From an uncultured Allobosea sp. (lineage in GTDB: Bacteria; Pseudomonadota; Alphaproteobacteria; Rhizobiales; Beijerinckiaceae): a DNA stretch of 64,000 nt. The stretch is from NCBI RefSeq assembly GCF_945957345.1, contig NZ_CAMFKW010000016.1, positions 1-64,000 on the forward strand, read 5' to 3'. The notes beneath the pieces are model-generated. The model did not search any database and was not told where the DNA came from. It was given only the letters and a program-made list of their open reading frames with translations. Below are positions 25,803 to 34,398 of the stretch, piece after piece; position 1 is the stretch's first letter; each line of letters opens with the position of its first letter. The position numbers and the translations under genes are program-made.

Positions 25803-26825
25803 ATGCCCCTTCTCGAAATCGAAAACCTCAGCGTCGAATTCCCGACCTCACAGGGAACACTGCGCGCCGTCGACCGCATCGACCTCACCCTCGACGAGGG
25901 CGAGGTGCTCGGCGTCGTCGGCGAATCCGGCTCCGGCAAGTCCGTCACCATGCTCGCGCTGATGGGCCTTGTCGGCTATCCCGGCCGCGTCCGCGCCGAC
26001 AAGCTGCGCTTCGACGGCCGTGACCTCCTGACCATGTCCGCCCGCGAGCGCCGCCAGCTCACCGGCAAGGACGTGGCGATGATCTTCCAGGAGCCGAGCA
26101 CGAGCCTGAACCCGTGCTTCACCATCGGTTTCCAGCTCGCGGAGACGCTCAAGAAGCACGAGGGCATGGACGGCAAGGCGGCCAAACGCCGCTCGATCGA
26201 ACTGCTCGAGCAGGTCGGCATCCCCGCGCCGGAGAGCCGCCTCAAGGCCTTTCCGCACCAGATGTCCGGCGGCATGAACCAGCGCGTGATGATCGCGATG
26301 GCGATCGCCTGCAATCCGCGCCTGCTGATCGCCGACGAGCCGACGACCGCACTCGACGTCACCATCCAGGCGCAGATTCTGGAACTGCTGATGACACTGC
26401 AGCGCGAGCGCAACATGGCGCTGGTGCTGATCACCCATAACATGGGCGTCGTCGCCGAAACCGCGCAGCGCATCATGGTGATGTATGCCGGGCAGATCAT
26501 GGAGGAGCGCAAGGTCGACGCGCTCTTCAAGGACCCGCAGCACCCCTATTCCGCCGCCCTGCTCGCAGCCCTGCCGGAGCGCAGCGAGGACGCGACCCGC
26601 CTCGCCACCATCCCCGGCATGGTGCCGGGCCTGAACGACCGCCCGAAGGGCTGTCTGTTCTCGCCGCGCTGCGCCTATGCGACCGACCACTCCCGCAACG
26701 TTCAGCCGGAGCTCCGGAACTGGATGGACGGACGCGTGCGTTGCCACTACCCGCTCGGCGATCTCCAGCGCGATGCCGAGCGCGCTCGCGACGAAGCCGG
26801 CCAGGCGAAGGAGGCCGCGCGATGA
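25803..26825 (+). CDS. dppD: Peptide ABC transporter ATP-binding protein DppD
   Basis: 340 residues. Walker [10 protein letters not shown]-loop [11 protein letters not shown], signature [14 protein letters not shown], Walker [13 protein letters not shown] and the H-loop THNMG are all present. The C-terminal oligopeptide-transporter domain with the cysteine pair GCLFSPRC is complete. It energises uptake with DppF. The stop overlaps the dppF start by 4 bases (ATGA). Confidence 0.96.
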   Translation: MPLLEIENLSVEFPTSQGTLRAVDRIDLTLDEGEVLGVVGESGSGKSVTMLALMGLVGYPGRVRADKLRFDGRDLLTMSARERRQLTGKDVAMIFQEPSTSLNPCFTIGFQLAETLKKHEGMDGKAAKRRSIELLEQVGIPAPESRLKAFPHQMSGGMNQRVMIAMAIACNPRLLIADEPTTALDVTIQAQILELLMTLQRERNMALVLITHNMGVVAETAQRIMVMYAGQIMEERKVDALFKDPQHPYSAALLAALPERSEDATRLATIPGMVPGLNDRPKGCLFSPRCAYATDHSRNVQPELRNWMDGRVRCHYPLGDLQRDAERARDEAGQAKEAAR

Positions 26826-27802
26826 GCACTCCCGTAATCGAAGCGCGCGAGCTGACGCAGATCTACCCGGTCAAGCAGGGGCTCTTCAAACCGCCGGCGC
26901 AGCTGCAGGCGGTGAACAAGGTCTCCTTCGCGGTCGAGGCCGGGCGCACGCTCGCCGTCGTCGGCGAGTCCGGCTGCGGAAAGTCGACGCTGGCGCGCAT
27001 GGCGACGCTGATCGAGACGCCGACGGCTGGCGCGCTGACGCTGGACGGGCTCGACGCCGTCAATCCGCCGGCCGGCGAGCGCCGGCGCCTGCGGCGCACC
27101 GTGCAGTTCGTGTTCCAGAACCCCTATGGCTCGCTCAATCCGCGCAAGAAGATCGGGACGATCCTGGAGGAACCCCTCAAGATCAACACCGACCTCTCCG
27201 CGGCCGAGCGCACCGAGAAGGCGCGCGCGATGATGGCCAAGGTCGGCCTGCGCCCCGAGCACTATGCCCGCTATCCGCACATGTTCTCGGGCGGCCAGCG
27301 CCAGCGCATCGCGATCGCGCGCGCGCTGATCCTCTCGCCCAAGGTCGTGGTGGCGGACGAGCCGGTCTCGGCGCTCGACATCTCGATCCAGGCGCAAGTG
27401 CTCAACCTGCTGGCCGATCTGCAGGACGAGCTGAAGCTTGCCTATCTCTTCATCTCGCATGATCTCAGCGTCGTCCGTCACATCGCCCATGACGTGATGG
27501 TGATGTATCTCGGCAATGCGATCGAGCACGGGCCGAAGGAACGCATCTACGCGCGGCCGCTGCACCCTTACACGCAGGCGCTGCTCGCCTCGACGCCGCG
27601 TGTCGATGCCGGCAAGCGCGAGCGCATCATCCTACGCGGCGAATTGCCCTCTCCGCTCAATCCGCCGAAGGGCTGCGTGTTCTCGACACGCTGCCCCTTC
27701 GTGACCGATCGCTGCCGCGTCGAGCGCCCGGACAAGCGCGAGATCGACGGCCGCAAGGTCGCCTGCCACTACGCCGAGGATTTTCTCGCCAAGGCCGCGT
27801 GA
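26822..27802 (+). CDS. dppF: Peptide ABC transporter ATP-binding protein DppF
   Basis: 326 residues from ATG 26822. Walker [10 protein letters not shown]-loop [14 protein letters not shown], signature [14 protein letters not shown], Walker [13 protein letters not shown] and H-loop SHDLS are intact. The C-terminal domain with [10 protein letters not shown] is present. It is the second ATPase of the first Dpp system and its last transport gene; a 7-bp hairpin (27827-27846) lies 25 bases downstream. Confidence 0.96.
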   Translation: MSTPVIEARELTQIYPVKQGLFKPPAQLQAVNKVSFAVEAGRTLAVVGESGCGKSTLARMATLIETPTAGALTLDGLDAVNPPAGERRRLRRTVQFVFQNPYGSLNPRKKIGTILEEPLKINTDLSAAERTEKARAMMAKVGLRPEHYARYPHMFSGGQRQRIAIARALILSPKVVVADEPVSALDISIQAQVLNLLADLQDELKLAYLFISHDLSVVRHIAHDVMVMYLGNAIEHGPKERIYARPLHPYTQALLASTPRVDAGKRERIILRGELPSPLNPPKGCVFSTRCPFVTDRCRVERPDKREIDGRKVACHYAEDFLAKAA

Positions 27803-27955
27803 TCCCAGCGCAAGACGCTCAACCGGCAGGCCGACGCGACGGCCTGTCCGACTTGGCTTGTCCAGCGCCCCCTGCCCTTGAGTTCGCCCGCCCAGGCGTC
27901 GTGCCAGCCGGATTCCCGCGGGGCATTTGTTTTATCGCAATGCAATCCGGCCAAT

Positions 27956-27974
27956 TCTCGGATAATATTCGAGA
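27956..27974. promoter_or_regulatory. AT-rich inverted repeat upstream of the XRE gene
   Basis: TCTCG-GATAATATT-CGAGA, with 5-bp arms around an AT-rich 9-base core, lies about 70 bases upstream of the XRE start. The core GGATAATATTC recurs with one change (GGATCATATTC) upstream of the related XRE gene at 63194. It may be an autoregulatory site or promoter element. Confidence 0.35.
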
Positions 27975-28044
27975 CAAACTGGACGGGTTCGCGGCCGCGG
28001 AGTCAGACTGCGTTTCCGGTCCAAAGCGCCTGGGGGGAGGCGGA

Positions 28045-28443
28045 ATGCGCTCGGAAACTGAAGCGATCAATCGTCATATCGGAGATCGGCTGCGTGTTCT
28101 CCGCAAGAAGCGCGGCCTGAGCCAAGGTGACCTTGGGGCCATCCTCAATGTCTCGTTCCAGCAGATGGGAAACTACGAAAAGGGGAAGGACCGCCTGAGC
28201 GCGGGCGCTCTCTTCCTGCTGGCGCGCTTTCTCGGAACGAGCCCGGCAGCCTTTTTCGAGGGACTGAACTCGCCCGGTATGGGAATGGCAGAAGACGGCT
28301 CGGAATACGAGACGAAGTTCGAAAGAACTCCACAGTCCGAAAAGCTCGATGCGGCGTTCGGGCGGATTCGCTCGCAGCGCGACCGGGCCCTGGCCGTGGC
28401 AATCGTCGAGACGATCGCGCGCCGCGATGACGGAACAGCCTGA
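28045..28443 (+). CDS. XRE family HTH regulator
   Basis: 132 residues from ATG 28045, which follows GGGGGGAGG. A Cro/C1-type HTH occupies residues ~10-65 (INRHIGDRLRVLRKKRGLSQ, then LGAILNVSFQQMGNYEKGKD). A short C-terminal helical tail follows. It is a paralogue of the protein at 63232: both have INRHIGxRLRxLR, VSxQQxxNYEKGxxRLxAxALF, FFEGL and a DxAFxRIRSQR/RSRQQR tail. It follows the dpp operon but has its own 242-base upstream region, so control of dpp is possible but not shown. The NYEKG family is widespread in Hyphomicrobiales. Confidence 0.88.
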   Translation: MRSETEAINRHIGDRLRVLRKKRGLSQGDLGAILNVSFQQMGNYEKGKDRLSAGALFLLARFLGTSPAAFFEGLNSPGMGMAEDGSEYETKFERTPQSEKLDAAFGRIRSQRDRALAVAIVETIARRDDGTA

Positions 28444-28445
28444 AT

Positions 28446-29198
28446 TCAGCGAGTCATGCCGAGTTCGCGCCGGATGGCGATGGCGATATCTGGTCGGTCG
28501 GTCGTGAAGGCGCTGACACCGTCGGCGAAGGCCTTGCGGATCGCCGGCTCGTCATGGGCGCCGTAATAACCGAACGTCACGGCCTCGCAGCGGCAGGCTT
28601 CCCTGTCGCCATCCTGCGTCTGGCTGATGCGGATCGCAATCTCCTGCACGCCGGCCGCGCTCGCCTTGCGGCATAGCGTCTGCAGATCGCGTGCGGGCGG
28701 CGCCAGCAGCTTGTCGGCGATCAGCCAGATCGTCGGGGCGTTCGGCGCGAGACGCAATAGTTCCGCGAGCGTCGGCAGGTCGAAGGAGGTGAAGGTCGTA
28801 TGATCGAGCAGGTGCCGTTCCTGCAAGCGCGCAACGACCTGCGCCTCGATCCCCGGATAGCGCTCGCCACTCTGGCGGGTCTTCACTTCGATGCGCAGCC
28901 TGATGCCGCTCGGCGCGAGGATGTCCAGGACCTCGTCGAAGCTCGGGATGGTCTCGCCATCCGTGCCGATCAGCTCCACCGCCTGCAACTCAGCCCAATC
29001 GCGATCCGCCACTGCGCCTTCTCCCGCCGCCGTCCGGCCGAGCAGCGCATCGTGATGGACGACCAGCACGCCGTCGCGGCTGCGGTGGATGTCGAACTCG
29101 ATGAAATCCACCGGCAGGACCGCCGAATTGCGGAAGGCGAGGCGGCTGTTCTCGGGCCAGATCCTGGCGCCGCCGCGATGCGAGGCGATGTCCGTCAT
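28446..29198 (-). CDS. Glycerophosphodiester phosphodiesterase (GDPD) 1
   Basis: 250 residues. The GDPD fold motifs are visible: HRGG near the N-terminus with PENS, then EFDIHRSRDGVLVVHHD with catalytic Glu, Asp and His, and the EVKT metal-binding glutamate in RLRIEVKTRQSG. No signal peptide is seen, so it acts in the cytoplasm on glycerophosphodiesters, releasing glycerol-3-phosphate and an alcohol. It diverges from the rpiR gene across a promoter with two operator-like repeats, and a second GDPD lies in the facing operon. Its 3' end meets the XRE gene with only 2 bases between the stops. Confidence 0.9.
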   Translation of the reverse strand: MTDIASHRGGARIWPENSRLAFRNSAVLPVDFIEFDIHRSRDGVLVVHHDALLGRTAAGEGAVADRDWAELQAVELIGTDGETIPSFDEVLDILAPSGIRLRIEVKTRQSGERYPGIEAQVVARLQERHLLDHTTFTSFDLPTLAELLRLAPNAPTIWLIADKLLAPPARDLQTLCRKASAAGVQEIAIRISQTQDGDREACRCEAVTFGYYGAHDEPAIRKAFADGVSAFTTDRPDIAIAIRRELGMTR

Positions 29199-29232
29199 AT
29201 CTCTGTAACCATGTGGGGCGATGGCTGTTCAT

Positions 29233-29246
29233 GCAACATAAATTGC
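29233..29246. promoter_or_regulatory. Candidate RpiR operator, site 1
   Basis: GCAA-CATAAA-TTGC is an inverted repeat in the 110-base gap between GDPD 1 and rpiR. The spacer (6 bases) matches that of site 2, and the two centres are 28 bases apart. Confidence 0.5.
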
Positions 29247-29257
29247 CGACAAGCCAA

Positions 29258-29277
29258 TCTGCAATTTAACTTGCAGA
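29258..29277. promoter_or_regulatory. Candidate RpiR operator, site 2
   Basis: TCTGCAA-TTTAAC-TTGCAGA is a perfect inverted repeat with 7-bp arms and a 6-base spacer, ending 31 bases before the rpiR start. RpiR/MurR-type dimers bind such symmetric sites. Together with site 1 it could control both divergent units. Confidence 0.65.
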
Positions 29278-29308
29278 ACATCTCGAGGCTTCGTTACGCT
29301 GACGGGCT

Positions 29309-30157
29309 ATGGATGAAACGATGAACCTGACGGAGATCATCGCGGCGCGCCGGGACGAGCTGACCGAGTCGGATCGCCGGCTGGTCGAGGTTCTCCTGGC
29401 CAACCGCACTGCGGGCAGCTTCCTGCCGTCGCACAAGGTCGCCGAGCAGGCGGGCGTGCATGCCTCGACCGCCGGGCGCCTCGCCCGCAAGCTCGGCTTC
29501 GCCTCCTATCGCGAGATGCGCGGCGCCTTGCAGGATACCGTCGTGGCCGATCTCGACGCGTCGGTCCGCGTGCGGCGCCGGCTCGACCGGGTCCGTGGCG
29601 ATTCCCTGCTCGGTTCGGTCGTCGAGGGCGAAATCCGTGCGCTTGGCGCCCTGGTCGGCCAGATCTCGGATGCCGACATCATCGCTGCAGCCGAGATGCT
29701 GCGGCAGGCCGGGCGCATTCTCGTCGCTGGCGAAGGCCATGCCAGCAGCCTCGCCGAATTGTTCGTGCGACGCCTCGTCCGGTCCGGTTATCGTGCCACG
29801 GCCATCGCCCATGCCGACTGGCAGGCGGCCGACCAGTTGCTCGGGCTCGCAGCCGGCGATGTCGTGATCGCGCTGATCTTCCGCCATGAAAGCTCGGCGA
29901 TGACGCGCCTGATCGCCTGTGCGCGGGAGATCGGCGCCCGGACGCTCCTGATCACCGATCGGCGCACCGGCGTCCCGACCTGCGACCTCCAGCTCGTCGC
30001 CGCCCGCGGCGAGCAGGGCGAATTCCACTCGCTGACCGTGCCGATGGCGATCTGCAACACGCTGATCCTCGAACTGTCGCGGACCGATGACGGCCGCTCG
30101 CTGGAAACGCTGGCGAAGGTCGAGACCCTGCAGCGCATCTTCCGCGGCAAGCCCTGA
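29309..30157 (+). CDS. MurR/RpiR family regulator with SIS domain
   Basis: 282 residues. An N-terminal HTH_6 domain (about 7-80, with KVAEQAGVHASTAGRLARKL) is followed by a sugar-phosphate isomerase (SIS) domain (about 120-265, RILVAGEGHASSLAELFVRR, VVIALIFRHESSAMTRL). RpiR regulators sense phosphorylated sugars or similar ligands. Given two GDPD genes nearby, a glycerol-phosphate-type ligand is possible but unproven. An alternative ATG four codons in (29321) cannot be excluded. It precedes the second Dpp-type operon by 62 bases. Confidence 0.92.
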   Translation: MDETMNLTEIIAARRDELTESDRRLVEVLLANRTAGSFLPSHKVAEQAGVHASTAGRLARKLGFASYREMRGALQDTVVADLDASVRVRRRLDRVRGDSLLGSVVEGEIRALGALVGQISDADIIAAAEMLRQAGRILVAGEGHASSLAELFVRRLVRSGYRATAIAHADWQAADQLLGLAAGDVVIALIFRHESSAMTRLIACAREIGARTLLITDRRTGVPTCDLQLVAARGEQGEFHSLTVPMAICNTLILELSRTDDGRSLETLAKVETLQRIFRGKP

Positions 30158-30219
30158 TAGGCGGCCGCGGCGCCCTCCGCCCGAACACCGATAAAGCCTC
30201 TGTTCCCCTGGAGAATGCG

Positions 30220-31827
30220 ATGAAGATTTCGACCATCGGCAAGACCATTCCCGGGATCCTGCTCGGGACGGGGCTCGCGACCCTGGCTTGCTCAGGCGCC
30301 ATCGCGCAGAACAGGCCCGACATCACGGTCGCTGTGAACGAGCTCGCGCGCTCGCTCGACCCCGGCGAGAATACCGGCAATGTCGATATCCGGATCTACT
30401 ACTCGATCTTCGACACGCTGATCCGGCGCGACTTCGCCAGGCCGAAGGCCGATGGCGCCGCCAATCTCGTGCCCGGCCTCGCCGAGAGCTGGTCCTGGAC
30501 GACGCCGACGACTTTCGACCTGAAGCTGCGCCGCGGCGTCACCTGCCATGACGGCAGCCCGTTCGACGCCAATGACGTGCTGGCGACCTTCTCGCCCGAC
30601 CGGCTCTGGGGGCCGAAGGCCTATTACCCGGAGGGCCGCGTCTATTTCGGCAATTTCACCAATGTCGAGAAGCTCGACGACTTCACCGTCCGGATCACGG
30701 TGGCGCAGCACGACCCGATCATGGAGCATCGCCTGTCGAGCTACATGTCCTTCGTCCTCTGCGACGAGCCATGGAACGCGTTCCGCAGGGAGGGCGCCGG
30801 TTCCAAGGTCTGGATGGATCAGGCCGCCAAGGCCCTGCGCTGGAAGCCGGTCGGCACCGGCCCTTACAGCTTCGTCGACTACCAGAAGAACGACAGGATC
30901 ACGCTCGCGGCCTTCGATCGCTATTTCGGCGGCCAGCCTGCGGCCAAAACCATCACCTTCCGCTCGGTGCCCGAGGTCGCGGCGCGCGTCGCCGGTCTCG
31001 TGGCGGGCGATTTCGACATCGCCGTCGAATTGCCGCCGGACCAGTGGGACGGCTTGAAGCGCTACAAGGACGTCTCGCTGAAGACCGAGCCGCTGGAGAA
31101 CAGCCATGTGCTCCAGTTCAACACCAACGATCCCCTGCTCGCCGACAAGAAGCTGCGCCATGCGATGAGCCTGTCGATCGACCGCAAGGCGCTGATCGAC
31201 GCACTCTGGAAGGGCCAGACCTTCACGCCGAACGGCCACCAGCTCCCGAGCTTCGGGCCGATCTATGTCAAGGAGAACAAGGGCTACCCTTACGACCCCG
31301 CGCTGGCCAAGAAGCTGCTCGCCGAAAGCTCCTATAAGGGCCAGGAAATCTCCTACCGGCTTATCCCGAACTACTACCTCTACAATGTCGAGGCGGCGCA
31401 GGTGATCCAGGAGATGTGGCGCGCCGTCGGCATCAATGCCCGCATCGACTTCGTCGACAGCTTCAAGGAGGTGCGCAAGCCGGGCGCGCAGGTCTTCGCC
31501 TGGTCGAACACCTATCGCGTGCCCGATCCCTCCGGCGCGATCCTGACGCTATGGGGGCCCGACAGCGAGAACCAGAAGACCTGGAAGCTCTATGGCGCGA
31601 GCCCCGCCTTCAACGACGCCGCCAAGGAGCTGACGGCCGAGACCGACGAAGCCAAGCGGCGCGCGATCTTCGCCAAGCTGCTCACCGCCTTCGAGGACGA
31701 TATGCCGATGACGATGCTCTACAACCCCGTCACCGGCTATGGCGTAAAAAAGGGCATCGAGTGGACGCCCTACAGCCAGTACTACATGGACTTCCGCCCC
31801 TCGAACTTCTCGCTGGTCGCGAAGTGA
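30220..31827 (+). CDS. Dipeptide-type ABC transporter substrate-binding protein 3 (SBP_bac_5)
   Basis: 535 residues with a signal peptide (MKISTIGKTIPGILLGTGLA, cleavage near AIAQ-NRPD). Family 5 features include NELARSLDPGENTGNVDIRI, FDANDVLATFSPDRLW and PVGTGPYSFVDYQKNDRITL. It is distinct from the binding proteins of the first system. It is the first gene after rpiR in an operon with two ATPases, a glycerophosphodiesterase and two permeases. The usual peptide ligand cannot be assumed; a glycerophosphodiester or related compound is possible. The stop overlaps the next start (GTGA). Confidence 0.92.
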   Translation: MKISTIGKTIPGILLGTGLATLACSGAIAQNRPDITVAVNELARSLDPGENTGNVDIRIYYSIFDTLIRRDFARPKADGAANLVPGLAESWSWTTPTTFDLKLRRGVTCHDGSPFDANDVLATFSPDRLWGPKAYYPEGRVYFGNFTNVEKLDDFTVRITVAQHDPIMEHRLSSYMSFVLCDEPWNAFRREGAGSKVWMDQAAKALRWKPVGTGPYSFVDYQKNDRITLAAFDRYFGGQPAAKTITFRSVPEVAARVAGLVAGDFDIAVELPPDQWDGLKRYKDVSLKTEPLENSHVLQFNTNDPLLADKKLRHAMSLSIDRKALIDALWKGQTFTPNGHQLPSFGPIYVKENKGYPYDPALAKKLLAESSYKGQEISYRLIPNYYLYNVEAAQVIQEMWRAVGINARIDFVDSFKEVRKPGAQVFAWSNTYRVPDPSGAILTLWGPDSENQKTWKLYGASPAFNDAAKELTAETDEAKRRAIFAKLLTAFEDDMPMTMLYNPVTGYGVKKGIEWTPYSQYYMDFRPSNFSLVAK

Positions 31828-32687
31828 CGGAGCACGCGCGCAGGACCGGCACCGACGGGGGCAGCGACGCGCTGCTCTCCGTCGAGGGCCTGACCGTCGG
31901 CTTCCGCACAGCCAGGGGCTATGCCGACATCCTGCACGCGGTTTCATTCGCGGTGCGGCCGGGCACGACGACCTGCATCGTCGGCGAGAGCGGCAGCGGC
32001 AAGAGCGTCTCCTGCCAGGCGGTGCTCGGCCTTCTGCCCGCGAACGGCCGCCGGACGGCCGGGCGCATCCTGTTCGAAGGGCGCGATCTCGCCGCCGCCA
32101 GCGAGGCGGAGCTGGAGACAGTGCGCGGTCGCGGCATCGGCATGGTGTTCCAGGACCCGCTGGGATCGCTCAACCCACTGCACACGGTCGGCACGCAGTT
32201 GCGCGAGACCCTGCGCCTGCACACCGTGCTGTCCGAACCGCAGCGCCAGGCCCGCGCGCTGGAGCTTTTGCGCCTGGTCGGAATCCCCGAGCCGGAGCAG
32301 CGCCTTGCATCCTATGTCCACCAGTTCTCCGGCGGCATGGCGCAGCGGGTGATGATCGCGATGGCGCTCGCTTGCGAGCCGCGCCTGCTGATCGCCGACG
32401 AGCCGACCACCGCGCTCGACGTCACCATCCAGGCGCAGATCCTCGACCTCCTGAACCGCCTCAAAGGCGAGCTCGGCATGGCGATCCTGTTCGTCACCCA
32501 TGATCTCGGCGTCGTCGCCGAAATGGCCGATGATGTCGTGGTGATGCGCCATGGCCGCGTTGTCGAAGCCGGCCCGGCCGAGCGCCTGCTGAACACACCG
32601 GAAGCGCCCTATACGCGCGAGCTTCTCGCCGCGATGCCGCGTCTCGATGTCGCCGCGCCAGTCTATCGCGAGCGGGCTGCATCATGA
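31824..32687 (+). CDS. Dpp-type ABC transporter ATP-binding protein (D subunit), short form
   Basis: 287 residues from GTG 31824, overlapping the binding-protein stop. Walker [10 protein letters not shown]-loop [11 protein letters not shown], signature [14 protein letters not shown] and Walker [13 protein letters not shown] are intact. The protein stops soon after the H-loop and the MPRLDV segment and lacks the ~40-residue C-terminal cysteine domain found in the other two D-type ATPases here, yet no frameshift is visible. It should still dimerise with the F subunit. Confidence 0.9.
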   Translation: MTEHARRTGTDGGSDALLSVEGLTVGFRTARGYADILHAVSFAVRPGTTTCIVGESGSGKSVSCQAVLGLLPANGRRTAGRILFEGRDLAAASEAELETVRGRGIGMVFQDPLGSLNPLHTVGTQLRETLRLHTVLSEPQRQARALELLRLVGIPEPEQRLASYVHQFSGGMAQRVMIAMALACEPRLLIADEPTTALDVTIQAQILDLLNRLKGELGMAILFVTHDLGVVAEMADDVVVMRHGRVVEAGPAERLLNTPEAPYTRELLAAMPRLDVAAPVYRERAAS

Positions 32688-33676
32688 GCGCCGTGACCGA
32701 GCCTCTTCTTCGTGTCTCTGCCTTGCGCCGGCATTTCGGCGGCGGCCGCTCTTTCCTGCGGACACAACGGACGATCCGCGCCGTCGAGGACGTGTCGCTG
32801 ACCCTGCGGATCGGCGAGACGCTCGGTCTCGTCGGCGAATCCGGCTGCGGAAAATCGACGACAGGCCGGATGATCGTCGGGCTCGAGCGGCCGAGCGGCG
32901 GCGAGATCCTGTTCAAGGGCCGCGACCTCACCAGCCTGACGCCGAAGGACTGGCAGCGGCAGCGCCGCGACATCCAGATGATCTTCCAAAACCCGCAATC
33001 GGTGCTTGATCCGCGGCTCAGCATCGGCCGCCAGATCCGCGAACCGCTCGACCTGCACGAGATCGGCGTGCGCAGCGGACGCGATGCGGAAGTCCTGCGC
33101 CTGATGCAGGCGGTGGCGCTGGCGCCCGAGATGGCGGACCGCTTCCCGCACCAGATCAGCGGCGGGCAGGCGCAGCGCGCCGTAATCGCACGCGCACTGG
33201 CGATGAAGCCCAGCCTGATCGTCTGCGACGAGCCGGTCTCGGCGCTCGACGTCTCCGTCCAGGCGACAGTGACCGAGCTGCTGCAGGAGCTGCAGGAGCG
33301 CTTCGACATCGCCTATCTCTTCATCTCGCACGACCTGCGCGTGGTGAAGAAGCTCTCGCACCGCATTGCCGTGATGTATCTCGGCCAGATCGTTGAGGAA
33401 GGCCCGACCGACCCGGTCTATCGGGAGCCTATGCACCCCTATACGATGGCCCTGCTCGCCGCGATTCCTGACCTTTCGGCCTCGCGCTCGGCCCGGCCCG
33501 TCCGGCTCGCGGGCGATCCACCCTCGCCGGCCAACCCGCCTTCCGGCTGCCATTTCCACACGCGCTGTCCCCATGCCCGCCCGCGCTGCTCGGCCGAGAT
33601 GCCGAGCCTGCGCCCGTTCGGCGAGGGCCGCAGCGTCCGCTGCCATTTTGCTGGTGAACTGGGAGTTGCGTCATGA
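32684..33676 (+). CDS. Dpp-type ABC transporter ATP-binding protein (F subunit)
   Basis: 330 residues. Walker [11 protein letters not shown]-loop IFQNPQSVLDPRLS, signature ISGGQAQRAVIARA, Walker [13 protein letters not shown] and H-loop SHDLR are present, with the full C-terminal cysteine domain (GCHFHTRCPH). It overlaps the D-type gene before it and the GDPD gene after it by 4 bases each (ATGA), so translation is coupled through the whole block. Confidence 0.95.
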   Translation: MSAVTEPLLRVSALRRHFGGGRSFLRTQRTIRAVEDVSLTLRIGETLGLVGESGCGKSTTGRMIVGLERPSGGEILFKGRDLTSLTPKDWQRQRRDIQMIFQNPQSVLDPRLSIGRQIREPLDLHEIGVRSGRDAEVLRLMQAVALAPEMADRFPHQISGGQAQRAVIARALAMKPSLIVCDEPVSALDVSVQATVTELLQELQERFDIAYLFISHDLRVVKKLSHRIAVMYLGQIVEEGPTDPVYREPMHPYTMALLAAIPDLSASRSARPVRLAGDPPSPANPPSGCHFHTRCPHARPRCSAEMPSLRPFGEGRSVRCHFAGELGVAS

Positions 33677-34398
33677 TCCGGCCGCTCGTCATCGCCCATC
33701 GCGGCCACTCCGCCCGCTATCCCGAGAACACGCTGGAGGCCTATCGCGCCGCGATCGCGTCCGGCGCCGATCTCGTCGAGACCGATGCACGGCTCAGCGC
33801 CGACGGCGTCGTCGTCGCCTCGCATGATCCCGATCTCGTGCGGGTCGCCGGCGACGACGCCGCGATCGCCGAGACGTCTCTCGAAGACCTCAAGGCCATC
33901 GCCCGCTCCGGCGGCGTCCAACTCGCGACGCTGGCCGAGGCGCTCGCCGCAATCTGCCCGCATCGCCAGGCGCTGATCGACATCAAGACGAAAGACCTCG
34001 CGATCATCGATGCGGTGCTCGCGGTGATCCGGGAACTCGGCGTCGTCGATCGGGTCTGGGTCGGCGCGCGCGAGGTGCTTCAGGTTGCGCATGCCACGCT
34101 GACGGTGCCGGGCATCCGGATGCTCGCCTTCCTGCCCGACAAATCCAATCCGGATCATTATGCCGCCGCCGGCGCGAGCGCTTTCCGTATCTGGGAAGGC
34201 AATCTCGACGGCCCGGTCGCGACGCGCTTGCTGGGGCGCGTACCGGTCTGGGTCACCGCAGGCGGCAAAGGCACCGGCCGCATCGTCGGCGATGTCGATG
34301 GCGACAGCCTCCTGCGCATCCTCGCGCATGCGCCGCAGGCTGTGCTGCTCAACGATCCCGACCTGCTGACGGGCTTCCAGAGCCGCAAGGCGTCGTGA
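33673..34398 (+). CDS. Glycerophosphodiester phosphodiesterase (GDPD) 2, embedded in the ABC operon
   Basis: 241 residues. HRGHSARYPENTLEAYRAAI near the N-terminus, ETDARLSADGVVVASHDPDL and the metal-site KTK in ALIDIKTKD mark a GDPD. No signal peptide, so it is cytoplasmic. It overlaps the upstream ATPase stop (ATGA) and the downstream permease start. Its place inside the transporter operon is strong evidence that the imported substrate, or a product of it, is a glycerophosphodiester or a similar phosphodiester. It is only distantly similar to GDPD 1. Confidence 0.92.
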   Translation: MIRPLVIAHRGHSARYPENTLEAYRAAIASGADLVETDARLSADGVVVASHDPDLVRVAGDDAAIAETSLEDLKAIARSGGVQLATLAEALAAICPHRQALIDIKTKDLAIIDAVLAVIRELGVVDRVWVGAREVLQVAHATLTVPGIRMLAFLPDKSNPDHYAAAGASAFRIWEGNLDGPVATRLLGRVPVWVTAGGKGTGRIVGDVDGDSLLRILAHAPQAVLLNDPDLLTGFQSRKAS

